NCBI RefSeq assembly: GCF_028554725.1
Contig: NC_071669.1
Span: 13,583,001 to 13,647,000 of the forward strand
Direction: 5' to 3'
DNA length: 64,000 nt
From: Zeugodacus cucurbitae
Lineage: Eukaryota; Arthropoda; Insecta; Diptera; Tephritidae
Shown here: in pieces, positions 25,901 through 37,562 of the stretch
How positions within the stretch are numbered: the first letter of the stretch is position 1
Layout of the letters: every line of letters starts with the position of its first letter
The notes under the pieces: generated by a model
Told to the model about the DNA's origin: nothing
The model's database searches: none
What the model saw: the letters and a program-made list of their open reading frames with translations, nothing else
Translations under genes and position numbers: made by a program

Positions 25901-28900
25901 TTCTATTAGTTCGACTTCCAAGATCAACTATCTTTTTTCCATAAATCTATTCCTACAAGAATATTAAGAATATGCTAGCACCTAGGATAGTAGCACCAAA
26001 CAGCTGCTCCAAACACACTTGATTTCCGCAATTTCACAACAATAAAAGCAATAGTAGGCAATATAACAACAACAAAAAGAAAACAACGAAAATTTTGAAA
26101 ATTCCGACTCTCAAACTACTAAAGCCAGCAGCAGGCAACAAAGAAACAGTCCACATATGCCGCTAAACACACTGTTGCAGTTAAGTTGGCTGCCTGTGTA
26201 GTGCAAGTGGCATATACGCTCTGTGGATGAAGGCAAGGCAAATTTTCTGTTAGTTTGTGTGTAAGTGTGTGTTTGTTCAACTTTAAGCTCTCGAGCAATC
26301 CGCTTTACATAGTAACATTACATCACTTGTGTCCTTCGAAGTAAATAATAAGTTTGTGCAAAATTTTTACCCCTCGACTCCTCAACAAAAACTTGCCACG
26401 CAACAGGGGACTCCCCGCGCTAGACTTTCCACAAAATCTATTGTTTGCCATTGTTGTGCATTTTCCGCTGATATTCATCGACTGTCTTGTTGCCACTAAG
26501 TTTTGGTTGGCGGCGGCTGAGCCTTGCGCTGTGTGTGGTGTGTTGGGGCGTATGAGCAACCTCAATATTTGTCTGTGAAATTTAAGGAAAAGAAAAAGAC
26601 AACAAAAATTAAAAAAACAACAATCAAGCGCTTGCATTTGCAAGAATCCTACAACAACAAATACCAAAAAAGCTGTTGCCGACAAACAATCAAGTGAACA
26701 GTGAGCAGCAAGCAATTCAAATTTGGCAGAAACGAAAGCGCAGCAGGTAAGAGTGGCAAGTAAAATACAAGGGGCAACAACAACAACTACAACTGTGTGA
26801 ATACTGAAAAAGTCCAGTACAAATACAAGGAACATGTGCAATAAGACGAAGGCATGCAAATTTGTTGAGTTGAGTAACTTTGATCTAAAACCCAAACAAC
26901 AACAACTACAACTAAAGTAAACGCTTTATCAGTAAACTCGATAAGCAGCTTGGCTAGGAAATGCCAAGGAAATACAATCAAGTAGCCGCATCTGGCAACA
27001 CCCGTGTACTCTTGCGTTGAGTGACCCGATTAGGCGCAGTGTTGCCAGGCGTTTGCATATTCCTATTCTTAAGCATGCAAATTCTGCCTTCTGGAAGTCG
27101 GTAAAGGCGCTGCGGTTTTGAAAGACGCTGTTCGCTTCCATTCATGTGAAAGGATTTAATCGCAAGTGCTCGGTGCTGAAGTGTTGATACGTGCAACACC
27201 ACATGCTTCGCCGCGCTTCACTACGTCGCATTAAAGTATTTTCTCGAATCTTCAGTCAAATGTTCGGTTTTTATGGTCCACATAAGTAAACAAATGCAAC
27301 AACAAATACTATTACAGCAACAATACGTCAGTAGCACACGAAACTCAAATATTTGTTTGAACATGTAGGCAATCCAGTTCTTGGCATCTTAGTTCTATAT
27401 TTGGCTATTTGCAGACACAAGCCACATGACTGTGACCTCTAGCTGCTTGAATATACAATGCTTACAATGTGTATTTGTATAAATTGTGGCACAGCAGCAG
27501 GCTGTATTTGCACAACAGTCTTCAAAGTGGCCGACAAAAGCATAATGCATGCAAAATGCATAATTTTTTTTTATTTGAATGTGCCAGATATTCGCAGCAA
27601 ACATTTGTATATATAGAATTTTAAATTATGTAAATGAAGAAAAGGACATGTTGCTGTTAAATGCTCGCTGTTTTTCCCAAAAAGTGCATATTTTTTAAAT
27701 CGAGCAGTGAGCAGCAAGCAATTGCCATTTTTTATAATTTCGCAAACAAACATTTCAATTTTTCTATTGTTATGACAGTTTTAATTTTTTATGTCATTTT
27801 GAAGGTTGTCGATTTCGTCTAAATTAGAACATTTTTTGATTTCTTAATTCGTATGTAAGAAAAATTGTGGCAACTCTATTTTTTATTTTATTAGTTTGCT
27901 GAGATAAATATTATATAGAAAATATTTGGTTTTAACTTTAAATATTGAACATTTCTATTTATTATTAATCAACTAATTTGAAATGAATATCCATTTTTCA
28001 TTACAGGTAAGCATAAAAGTATTCGGCATCAATTTTCGGTCATTATTAAATTGTTGTAAGTACAAAACGTTGATTGCAAAAATTGTTTATGTTAAAGTAA
28101 GAAAAATATTCCTTAGTCTTCACATTTAACATATTTTTCAGTCCGGCAACTCCAAATCATAACTTAAACAAAATTATCGAACTTTGTTGGGAACATACTA
28201 CGCAACATCTAATTAGATTTCCATGTTATTGTTGTATTACCAATTTTTCTTTGCTGCTTGATGCATGACGAAGCTATATTAGGCCCCGTAAAGAAATTTA
28301 TTCGACCTGTTCTTCAGAATTAATGGGGATTGAGTCCTATGTATACTTCAGGCAAAGTGTAAATGTAATTTGTTTTGATAGATGGAAATCTCATTCATCA
28401 TACAACGCCTATATGCCAACAAAGTCCTTTCTCTGAATATCTCCAGATCCCGCCATTTGAATTTTTAAAAGTTCTCTAAGCATATATTTGTTCTCTTAGA
28501 GTCTTTATGAAACATCTTATTAGATTTCTAAGTATAGTTCAATCTCAATATCTGACACTATTAATATTTAATCCAATTCTCTTTACTTCCTAATCATAAT
28601 TTGTTGTCTTTTTCCCCATACCATTACTTCTTGTAACCTTACAACTTTCTCACTAAGCTAGATATTCTCTTTAGACTATGCTGATAATTTACATTTGCTG
28701 CCTAAAAGCCAGCATTGTATATTTGAATTTTTAATCAAAACTCTTTATGCATTTTGAGTCGTAAAATCTAAATGCAATAACTGCATATTTTCCAGCAGTA
28801 GCAGAAGCATATAAGCTACATTCCTGAGCTGCAGTTCGAGAGAACTTGAAATCAAGAATGCAAAAATTTTCGAATTTGTATTTTATTTCACTACACACTA

Positions 28901-29824
28901 GTATCAGTGCCCAATCACCTCTCTCTTTCTTCCTATATGTCTCTCTCACTCTTCTGGTTGGCTAGCGCGCCTTTCACTTGTCTAGTCGACTTGTTGTTAT
29001 AAATCTTTCATTTTGTGCGAATTATTTTCGAATTTTTGGTGTGTGGAGAAGATATTTCGTTTCGTTGCATGAGAAATGAGGGGGAAAGAGATGGAGATGA
29101 AGAAAGAGCGAGGAGAAAAAAGATAGGGATACAAAGGAAGGTAGATTTGAAGGAAAACAACGAAAGATAAAGCCATTTGTAGTATCTCTTGAGTGAATTT
29201 AGTAATATTAGCTATTCTGCTGACGTCATTTTAGCACAAATTTTGATAAGTGACCACCTAAATAAATCACACATTCAAAAAATTCCTTTGAAACTAATTA
29301 AAGCAAATACTTAAACGAAATAATTTAGTGCAAAGAGAAATTTAATGTGGTGCTAAGTGATATGTTTTATTTATTACAGCACTTCACAACATAAAGTGAG
29401 GTTAAATAGAATTTGAAGTGCTACCAGAAGGGCAACCAAGCACTACTTAGTGTTAGATAAGTATATATGTATGTATGTATATGTAAATGTTTGCTTGTCC
29501 ATTTCGATTTCGTACGAATTCAAGCCATGCAAATATGTGGTTACAACAATGATGTCAACCATTACATATGCACATATGTTTTCTCGTTTTCGGTCACAAT
29601 GACAGACCAAAAAAACCACATAAAATCCGCTTTTGTTACTTGAAGGTAAATGTAAAGGGAGAGAGGGCTTAAAAAATATAATAAAAATTCAAGTTAGAAA
29701 ATGAAAATGAAAATCATAAAAAGAAAAATTGTAGTTTGTTGCCAGAGAAATGGTCTGTAACTAAGCGCATTACTAGTAGAGATGTATTCAAAAAATAAAG
29801 GGAATTGTAAAATTTAAAAATTTC

Positions 29825-30076
29825 GTTCATTTGCATTATTCTTTATGACTCTATCTGACTCTTTACTATTCCCAAAGCGTAGTGAGAACCTTAAAATGTC
29901 ATAATTTTACTAGAAGCTTACTAGAAATCGCTGAAAGAGCCAAATGATGTCCAAAAATCGAGTTGGAGAGGTATTTCGACGATCTCGATTTGGGATTATT
30001 TTGAACATAAATGTGGACGAATCAATAATTTTTTTTCAAAAAATTAATATTCCCGTTAGTTTTTGAACATATCTCG
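29825..30076 (+). mobile_element. DD34D mariner remnant A (3' part)
   Basis: From 29844 the bases translate as MTLSDSLLFPK, matching the mariner motif with an aspartate before the FLFPK-like block. The remainder parallels remnant B at 49844-50146 in order (GAGAACCTTAAA, AAATCGCTGAAAGAGC, CCAAAAATCGAGTT, TTTCGAC). It ends in TTTTTGAACATATCTCG followed by TA. The reverse complement of this end matches the left end of remnant B. The 5' half is missing and the frame is broken. Confidence 0.75.
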
Positions 30077-31714
30077 TATGTATGTATGTAGTAGTTTACC
30101 GCATTCGTCCTACAAACTACTAAACTACTCATATTTCTGTTTGCCTTTGCGCTCAAGGTGAACTCTTCACTCATGCGGCGATGGTGTAGGGCTCTCACGC
30201 AGTACTTAACAAATACGTTTACAAAGAGACAAAAGTCGACAAATACTCGTACAAGCGCACGCATATGTAGTAGTGCCACAAATGGAATAAAATCGTTGAG
30301 AAAAATCGCAGTGGTTTGTGTGCCATATGATGAGGTTGGGTTGATAGTGCGGTTGCGGAGGAGGTGGCTCGGCTGTAAATGCTGTCAGTCAGCAGTCACT
30401 AAGTCCTTTCGTCAAGCTTTTGTGCATGGCTACAGTGGAAAGTTGAACGATATTGGTATATATTTATGTGCAAGTAGACGGACACACACAACCTTGCACG
30501 CGGTCAAGGCGAATGCGGCTGATTGAACACTGATAGATGGCTAATGGATAGCAGAGCAGTAGTTGCAGCAGCGAAGTGGCGTATAACAGAAAGAAATTTT
30601 ATGACACTTAGAATGTATGCTTGCAAATGCGAGTAGTTTACTTACTACCGGTGCAGCAGCAGCTAGTTGCCTCCTTAAAAACTGTTAGTTTCATGCAATG
30701 AAGCTTTGGGAACTGCTTACGACCAGCAGCTGCTCGCTTGGCCACAGTTGCTACTATTGTGTTGTGCTTTTACTGAATTCTTCCAGCAATATTGAACCCG
30801 ATTTTCTTGCATTGTTTTTGCTGCTATTGGCATGCCATGCATACTTTATCGACGCTGGAGCACGATGCAAAAATCGAGCGGCAAGAAAAGGAATTAATAC
30901 CCTGCCTGCTGTATGAGCGAATGAAAGAAAAATACTTCAATAACAAAAAAAAAAAAAAAATCAATGAAAAATCCGCTTTTCTTGCTAACTTTTATGCGCT
31001 AAAATTGTTGTTGTTGTTGTACTCCAGTCATTGCTATACAATCATTGTTGCACTAAGCTATTGGCTAGCGATTGAGTAACGAGCAGCAGTGATTGCCGTA
31101 GAAGAGTGAAAGAGAAAATCTGCGCAACCTTAAAATAGCTATTAAAAGTGGCTTAGATGACGGCTGCTGTGCGAGATTTGATATGAGTGCTACGAAAAAG
31201 ACGCCCCGGCTATTTGGTAATTTATTGCGTAGGAATTTTTTATGGGTTTTCTATCGTTGTTTGGACTGAATAGTTGCATGGAAAAAGCGAAAAGCGACTG
31301 TTTGATGGAATGCCGAAGATTTGGTGGAATGAAATAGTTGGAAAAGTGGAAGATTGACTCGTTCTAACTCTACTAACTTAGTTGGGTCATAAATCTAGGT
31401 AGTGCATTTTGAAATATCTTCAGACTGCGTAGATTTGGTTGAGTATTTGGAAGGATTGGTTCTACTCAATTGACATTGATGCTCGTTCTCTTTGTTTGTT
31501 ACTCTTTTCTATTTACAGAAGAAATTGAAAATATACGGTTTTTCTAAGGAAACCTTCCAACTATAAATCTATAATATTTGCCAAAAGAATCGTTGCTACT
31601 ACCACTCTCTACATATGAAAGGTTTTCAGCCTTTATACGGCTTTTTCTTGTGGCGAATATATCGACAAAAGCACATTTTTCCATAATATTACGAATCCCT
31701 TTTCCTAAAACTTG

Positions 31715-32055
31715 AAGCTTATTTTGGAATTTGAAAGCTTTCTTTGCATTTGAAATATTTAAGCTGCATCCGAAAACCCATTAAAATTATATTGAGCAGA
31801 GTAGAATGGTATATACGATATGCTTTTTCTCTCAATAAGTAAAAATATTGTATATTGTGCCTTAGTGCTTTTCATACGTATAAAGAGATTTTTTTAAATT
31901 CAATCTCTAGTATTCTGTAATGAGGCGTTTTCCTTTGACTAAAAATCTGATTAATTTTTTTTCTCCTTGAACTCGAAAGCGTTTTTTGAACTTTGAAAGC
32001 TTTCTTTGGATTTTGAAAGCTTTAAGCTCCTTGTCAAAACCTAGTAGATTTTGAT
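31715..32055. repeat. Diverged direct duplication, spacing about 262 bp
   Basis: TTTGAAAGCTTTCTTTG occurs at about 31730 and 31992. Each copy is followed by TTTGAAA..TTTAAGCT, an AAAACC block and an ATTTTGATG/ATATTGAG..CAGA block, in the same order. Confidence 0.55.
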
Positions 32056-34489
32056 GCACAGATTTAAATAAGCTGATAAAAATTTATATATCATCATCAT
32101 AAACTCTCCGAGAACCGTATTTTAAGCCATACTCGACGGAAGTAACTATTTGTTCTGATAGTTCTACATTTAACTGTGTCTCTAATTAAACAATTTTTAT
32201 CCCATTTCCCCAACACTTACTTTACACTTAAAATTTGCTTCATTTGTCGCTGTTTGACTTCAACTTCTTTAGCTTCACCATGCAACGCCAATGTCGTATT
32301 TCCGTGTCTTCCTTCCATCTCTCAACATTTACTTGGAAATCAAATTTGTTGCCACTTTGATGCTATTAGCGACACGGTTTGCAATGGTTTTAGTGGCAAT
32401 TGCTGAGTGCCTCGCGAGACGAGTGACTCTTTAGGGGCTCCTCAAACACGTCTTTCAGCCCAGCTGTTGTTGTTGAATGTTGCCCTTTTCTCTTTCTCTT
32501 TTTTCAACACTTCTCCTTCACTGCATTTTACTAAGTTATTTGTCTCAGGCGTTTTCTTTCTTTCTTTGCGAGGGCTTTGTGTAGTTTGCTAGCTTTTGAC
32601 CGTGATAGTGGTTTTATTGCGCTTTTTCGCAGCGTAACTTTTTCTTTAACTGTTGTTGTATTGAATTATTAATGGCACAAGTGGCTTTGATTTCGCTAGT
32701 TCTAAGTTTTGTTCCATTCTTTAAAGTGTATTCTGCTTTACTGCAGCTTTCTTCAACGCATTACTAATACTTTGATATTTAATTTACCCGTCTTCGCTAC
32801 CGCTTTCGCACTTCTTAAAAAATACCTGCAGGCCAACTCAAACTTCACAGAGGCCTATTTGGTGTTTCACTTGAGTGTCTTCTGGTACATACGTTCACTA
32901 CGTTCTTACATTTTTCCCTTTTCATCCAATATGTTTACAGCATTTACTGCGGGTTGTGCGTGCGTAGAAACATATGCAACTGTACAACTGAACTCACATA
33001 CGAACCACTTGGCTTTTGCCTTTGCCTACAGGTCACCAAAGTCAGTTGAAGCCATACCAAAGGCGATGCAGAAGCACCGAGGAGTACTCAAGAGCATTCA
33101 GGCACTGTGGTTTGACTGACTGCCGCTAATGTTGTTGGTGTTGGTCAAACAATGCCGCATATGCCACAAATAACTATAAAATGCCTGGGTGAGCGCAGAT
33201 TCTTTGGCTTTCAGAGGCTATTGGTATATCGGTTTGTGTGTGGGTGTGTTACGTATTGCCACCGTCATTGTCAAGCGTAAGCCGCACGCAACCTTTTGTT
33301 CGCCAGTTACCTTCAAGCTCACACATTCTCTCACACCCGCATATAAAAGTAGCTATCTACTTAGTGCCGCTACGTGTCATTTAAGCTACTCTTTGTGGCG
33401 CAACAACAGCGCGTTTGTGTAGGGCAAGTTCAGTGTTGCCGCCAATGGCAGTGCTTTTGTTAAGCCGCTGTTGCTGCTGCTGTTGCCTCGGCTGCTTTCG
33501 TGCACGGCATGACAAAATTTCGTCGCGTTATTTTCTCATATACTCTCTTGTGTTGATGTCGGTGCAACACATTTCTTTTTTAATCTCTTTGTTGCATCGT
33601 CATTGTTAATGTTTTCCTTCACTCCCTTTCGCACGCGTTGCCGTAACAAAAGCAACGTTGCATTTTTCGTGTATTTCTCCCTTCTCTCTCTTCCCTCTCC
33701 TCTGCTCTAGTGCGCTCAACGCACGCTTCTCGTTCAAATTTTGGCTTCGGTTCCTGTGTCTGATTTAAGCATGTTTTTTGGCGTCGACGGCAACAATGCT
33801 GTACAGCAGCGAAATAAAAACCCAACAACGAGGTACCCAAAATAATAAAAATCACCAACAACAACAACAATAATCTTTAGTAGGTGCAAAGAAGTCAAAA
33901 GCGCACTTGCAATGCACAAACCGAAATTTGTGTGTCCAGGATGCGCGTAAAAGCGCGACTGATGTCACAAAAATCGTGTGACATCTTGACGCTGATGGGC
34001 ACGTTCGTCGCAGATCTTAACACTGCTTACCGCCGCGAGCAGGGGTTGTCGCTTTGACGCTGAGCGGTTGGCGTTGAGTGTCGGGCTGGAGCTTGTCTGT
34101 ATTTTATTATCACTGCCGCTTATGTTCGCACACTAATACTCTTCATAGTTCTTACGACATTTGGCACGTTGCTGCTGCATAGCTTAGTTCATATGTGACG
34201 GGTTTTTCGTTTTGCTTTGCCTTACCTTGCTATATGTTGCGTTGCTCTTCAGCTTTCCCACGCTCCAATTAACTTCCGTCTGCTTATGTTGTTCCACGGA
34301 TGTGGTCGCTGTGTTTGGTTTCGTCATGCTGCCATTGCCTTCTCCTTTATTTGCAGACTCTCGTAGCAATTTAGGCGCTTCCGATTGCCTCTCGTGGCAT
34401 GCCACATCGTCACCGTCATCCTGCCATCCCGTCGTCGCTTTGTTGTCTTCCTTCTCAAATTGGCCGTCATCGTGAAATTCGCCAAATAT

Positions 34490-34527
34490 GCTGCTGCTGC
34501 TGTTGCTGCTGCTGCTGTTGCTGCCGC
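34490..34527. repeat. CTG/TTG triplet repeat (opa-like)
   Basis: About twelve near-perfect CTG/TTG triplets. It lies outside any supportable coding frame. Confidence 0.8.
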
Positions 34528-34711
34528 TTCTTAGGGGTATTACTGAAGGCAAATCGAAAGCGGCGATGTGGTATGCAGCGTAGTTTTATCCGAAATTAAA
34601 TGCAATCAACCATTAGCAGCTATTTAAGTAGATTAGTTAGCAGTAAAGCAACGCACCGAAGTACTCTGTATCGTTAGTTCGCTGAAAACAATGCAACAAA
34701 ATGGTTGTCGG

Positions 34712-34725
34712 ATTGCCATGGCAAC
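34712..34725. promoter_or_regulatory. Candidate RFX X-box
   Basis: ATTGCCATGGCAAC differs from the RFX X-box (GTTGCCATGGCAAC) at one position. It contains a perfect 12-bp palindrome. X-boxes mark ciliary and sensory-neuron genes in animals, but no ciliary gene is visible here, so the role is open. Confidence 0.35.
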
Positions 34726-36627
34726 CGAATTGAATTACCAAATTACTTAGCTAGAACCTCTTGAAGTACGTAGCACATTCGGTACATATTTCTTTATGCA
34801 GCATTGTTGTCTACAAATACGAGACCTTAGTTCTGAATATTGTTGTTTTTACCTAGACCCTGCTTGAGGGTGAAAGCGTAAATTTAATTGTCATCGAGGT
34901 CATCTAATGAAACGGACTGTTTCGACAAGGTCGGACCATAGGATGAGTGTTAGAGTCGGGCGGGATCGTTGGGCATTCAAATAGGCGATTGGTTAGTGTT
35001 ATGCGGCGATTATATGTATGTATGCCGGACATGTATTTGATATGTTGGGGTCTAGTCTGGATAAGTGGAAGCTTTGCACTACCCAGAAGGAAGTTGCACG
35101 ATCTACACCTTTGTGATCTTAACATGTTTTTCTTGATTGTGACGAATTTCTAAGTTGAATTAGCAGAGAATTCAGTTGTTTTATATGGTATGGTTTTTAT
35201 ATGGTGTTGGGCTACAACCTGAGCCCCTGGTATTAATTTTAGACATATAAAATACAACCTTTATTCATATTGATTCTGACACCTTAACTGTTCTGAAATT
35301 TACTAGATAGTGCCATCGAATCTAAGAAAGTGTTCTTGTGGAAATCGATTTTTTTACAGCGTTGCCACCTATCTGAAAAAAGTTTACTTCTAGAAAGTTT
35401 TTGGTTACTCATTAATCTATGTGAGTTGTGTGACACTCTGTAAGCTCTCATAAATCTTCTTTTAATAGTAATTTAATCGTTTTTTATTAAGCTGTATTCC
35501 AATCAAATTTGTTCTTATGTTTTCACTCAATTAAATTCCATTCATAACTCACATATTGTTCTCTCTCTCGCACACCCACTTAATTGCATAACAACAACTG
35601 CATTAATTCACTTTATGCCTGACATGCTGCTGCTAGTGCAACCAAACTGGCATGAAAAGTTGAACTTGGCATTTCCCAGTGAGCGCTAAATAAAACTACC
35701 TTTCCGGGTAATTGCCATTCAAATTTAGTGTAAACGTTTATGTAAAACATTCTGGAAATACTCAAACTACCAACAAACCGAACCCCAAAAGTATGCCACC
35801 AAACTGCGCAGCAAATTGTTTTTGTATGCTAAGTACCATTGGGTGCTGCTACTAGAGAGTTTGGCACTTAATTTTAAAATAATTACTTGAAAATCAACAC
35901 ACAAATGGTGGAGGTGGCTGTGAGAGCGCGCAGATTATATTAGTAGTTGATAATAATGTTGGTAATGGTGGAGTTAATGAGATGGGGGAAAGGAGTGAGG
36001 AAGGAGAGGAAAGTTTGCCATATGCTATTCGAAAATAATTTGTAGCACATAGAATTGATTGCATGAGTGGCTGCGCGCCTAAAACTAGACTACTCTAGAC
36101 TGCAACGACGAAGAAGCTGCGGCTCAGTTAGCGTCTACTTTCCTTGTGGCTTGCGACATATGACATACCAATTAAAACGCCCAACGCTTTAGAGGGCGCA
36201 GCAAAACGCGAATTTGCACACAACGACACACACACGTCACATACATACATATGTGATTCTATACTTGCAACGATGCCATTACATACCATATGCATATCTG
36301 CGGTCGTATTTGCTACTCCGCAGGCTGGTTGCCACGGCGTGCATATGGCATGCAACATATGAATATGAATATGAATATTTTATATAGGCAACTTTCTGCG
36401 TTAGTGTGTGTGTGTTGCTGTCGTAAAGTCTAAAATTTTCCATTGTCAACAAGCATATGTCACATAATCTTTCATATTTTCACCTCGAAACTCCAGCTGC
36501 ACGAAACACTGCCAGCTCCAGCAAGCTTCTTGGTGAACACGCGTCGTGCCCCAATGTATGTTTGTATGCCACCAGCCTCGTGCGGTGTATACAATTCACT
36601 TTGTGCCTTGCAAACAACCGTTAAATA

Positions 36628-37562
36628 TAACGGGTGATTTTTTTGAGGTTAGGATTTTCATGCATTAGTATTTGACAGATCACGTGGGATTTCAGACATG
36701 GTGTCAAAGAGAAAGATGCTCAGTATGCTTTGACATTTCATCATGAATAGACTTACTAACGAGCAACGCTTGCAAATCATTGAATTTTATTACCAAAATC
36801 AGTGTTCGGTTCGAAATGTGTTTATCGACAAATTTTGTTCAGCGATGAGGCTCATTTCTGGTTGAATGGCTACGTAAATAAGCAAAATTGCCGCATTTGG
36901 GGTGAAGAGCAACCAGAAGCCGTTCAAGAACTGCCCATGCATCCCGAAAAATGCACTGTTTGGTGTGGTTTGTACGCTGGTGGAATCATTGGACCGTATT
37001 TTTTCAAAGATGCTGTTGGACGCAACGTTACGGTGAATGGCGATCGCTATCGTTCGATGCTAACAAACTTTTTGTTGCCAAAAATGGAAGAACTGAACTT
37101 GGTTGACATGTGGTTTCAACAAGATGGCGCTACATGCCACACAGCTCGCGATTCTATGGCCATTTTGAGGGAAAACTTCGGAGAACAATTCATCTCAAGA
37201 AATGGACCCGTAAGTTGGCCACCAAGATCATGCGATTTAACGCCTTTAGACTATTTTTTGTGGGGCTACGTCAAGTCTAAAGTCTACAGAAATAAGCCAG
37301 CAACTATTCCAGCTTTGGAAGACAACATTTCCGAAGAAATTCGGGCTATTCCGGCCGAAATGCTCGAAAAAGTTGCCCAAAATTGGACTTTCCGAATGGA
37401 CCACCTAAGACGCAGCCGCGGTCAACATTTAAATGAAATTATCTTCAAAAAGTAAATGTCATGAACCAATCTAACGTTTCAAATAAAGAACCGATGAGAT
37501 TTTGCAAATTTTATGCGTTTTTTTTTTAAAAAGTTATCAAGCTCTTAAAAAATCACCCTTTA
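36628..37562 (+). mobile_element. DD41D mariner (rosa-type), internally deleted, TA-flanked
   Basis: TA dinucleotides at 36628-36629 and 37561-37562 flank a 931-bp element (36630-37560). The left end reads ACGGGTGATTTTTTTGAG and the right end, reversed, reads AAGGGTGATTTTTTAAGAG: imperfect terminal inverted repeats. The transposase C-terminal half is intact (see the pseudogene entry). Clear ends, TA flanks and a long open frame suggest a fairly recent insertion of an already deleted copy. It lies about 3.6 kb upstream of the receptor's first coding exon. Confidence 0.92.
36743..37455 (+). pseudogene. Broken DD41D mariner transposase
   Basis: An N-terminal piece starts at ATG 36743 (NRLTNEQRLQIIEFYY, a helix-turn-helix-like start) and runs about 26 residues to near 36820. 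The catalytic part is in another frame, open from 36802 to 37455. It shows FSDEAHFW (first Asp), WFQQDGATCHTA (second Asp) and DLTPLDYFLWG (third Asp). The spacing from second to third Asp is 41 residues, hence DD41D. Family members are about 340 residues; roughly 100 residues in the middle, including the rest of the DNA-binding domain, are missing and the junction is out of frame. It cannot make an active enzyme. Confidence 0.9.

Larger units (their letters stand above)
16736..29824. other. Long non-coding stretch, no gene recognised
   Basis: Contains simple repeats (ATT run 16873-16894, TA run 19911-19935), a GCGTATACGTAA motif cluster (18960-19264), a CTGGCAACAC/GTGTTGCCAG inverted pair (26992-27048) and many TTGTTG/CAACAA tracts. 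The longest frame, 190 codons on the minus strand at 26323-26895, is built largely from such tracts and is not convincing. Confidence 0.4.
30077..36627. other. Non-coding, less AT-rich stretch; possible regulatory or leader DNA
   Basis: No open frame here resembles a known protein. The segment is somewhat GC-richer than the rest, with CTG runs at 33466-33486 and 34490-34527 and a 262-bp spaced duplication near 31.7-32.05 kb. An upstream exon or enhancer of the receptor gene could lie here, but I cannot prove one. Confidence 0.4.

Noticed and set aside
26323..26895. 190-codon minus-strand open frame
   Set aside because: Largely encoded by CAACAA/GTTGTT tracts (poly-Val and Phe/Leu/Cys-rich), no domain, no splice or leader context; typical chance frame in repeat-rich fly DNA.
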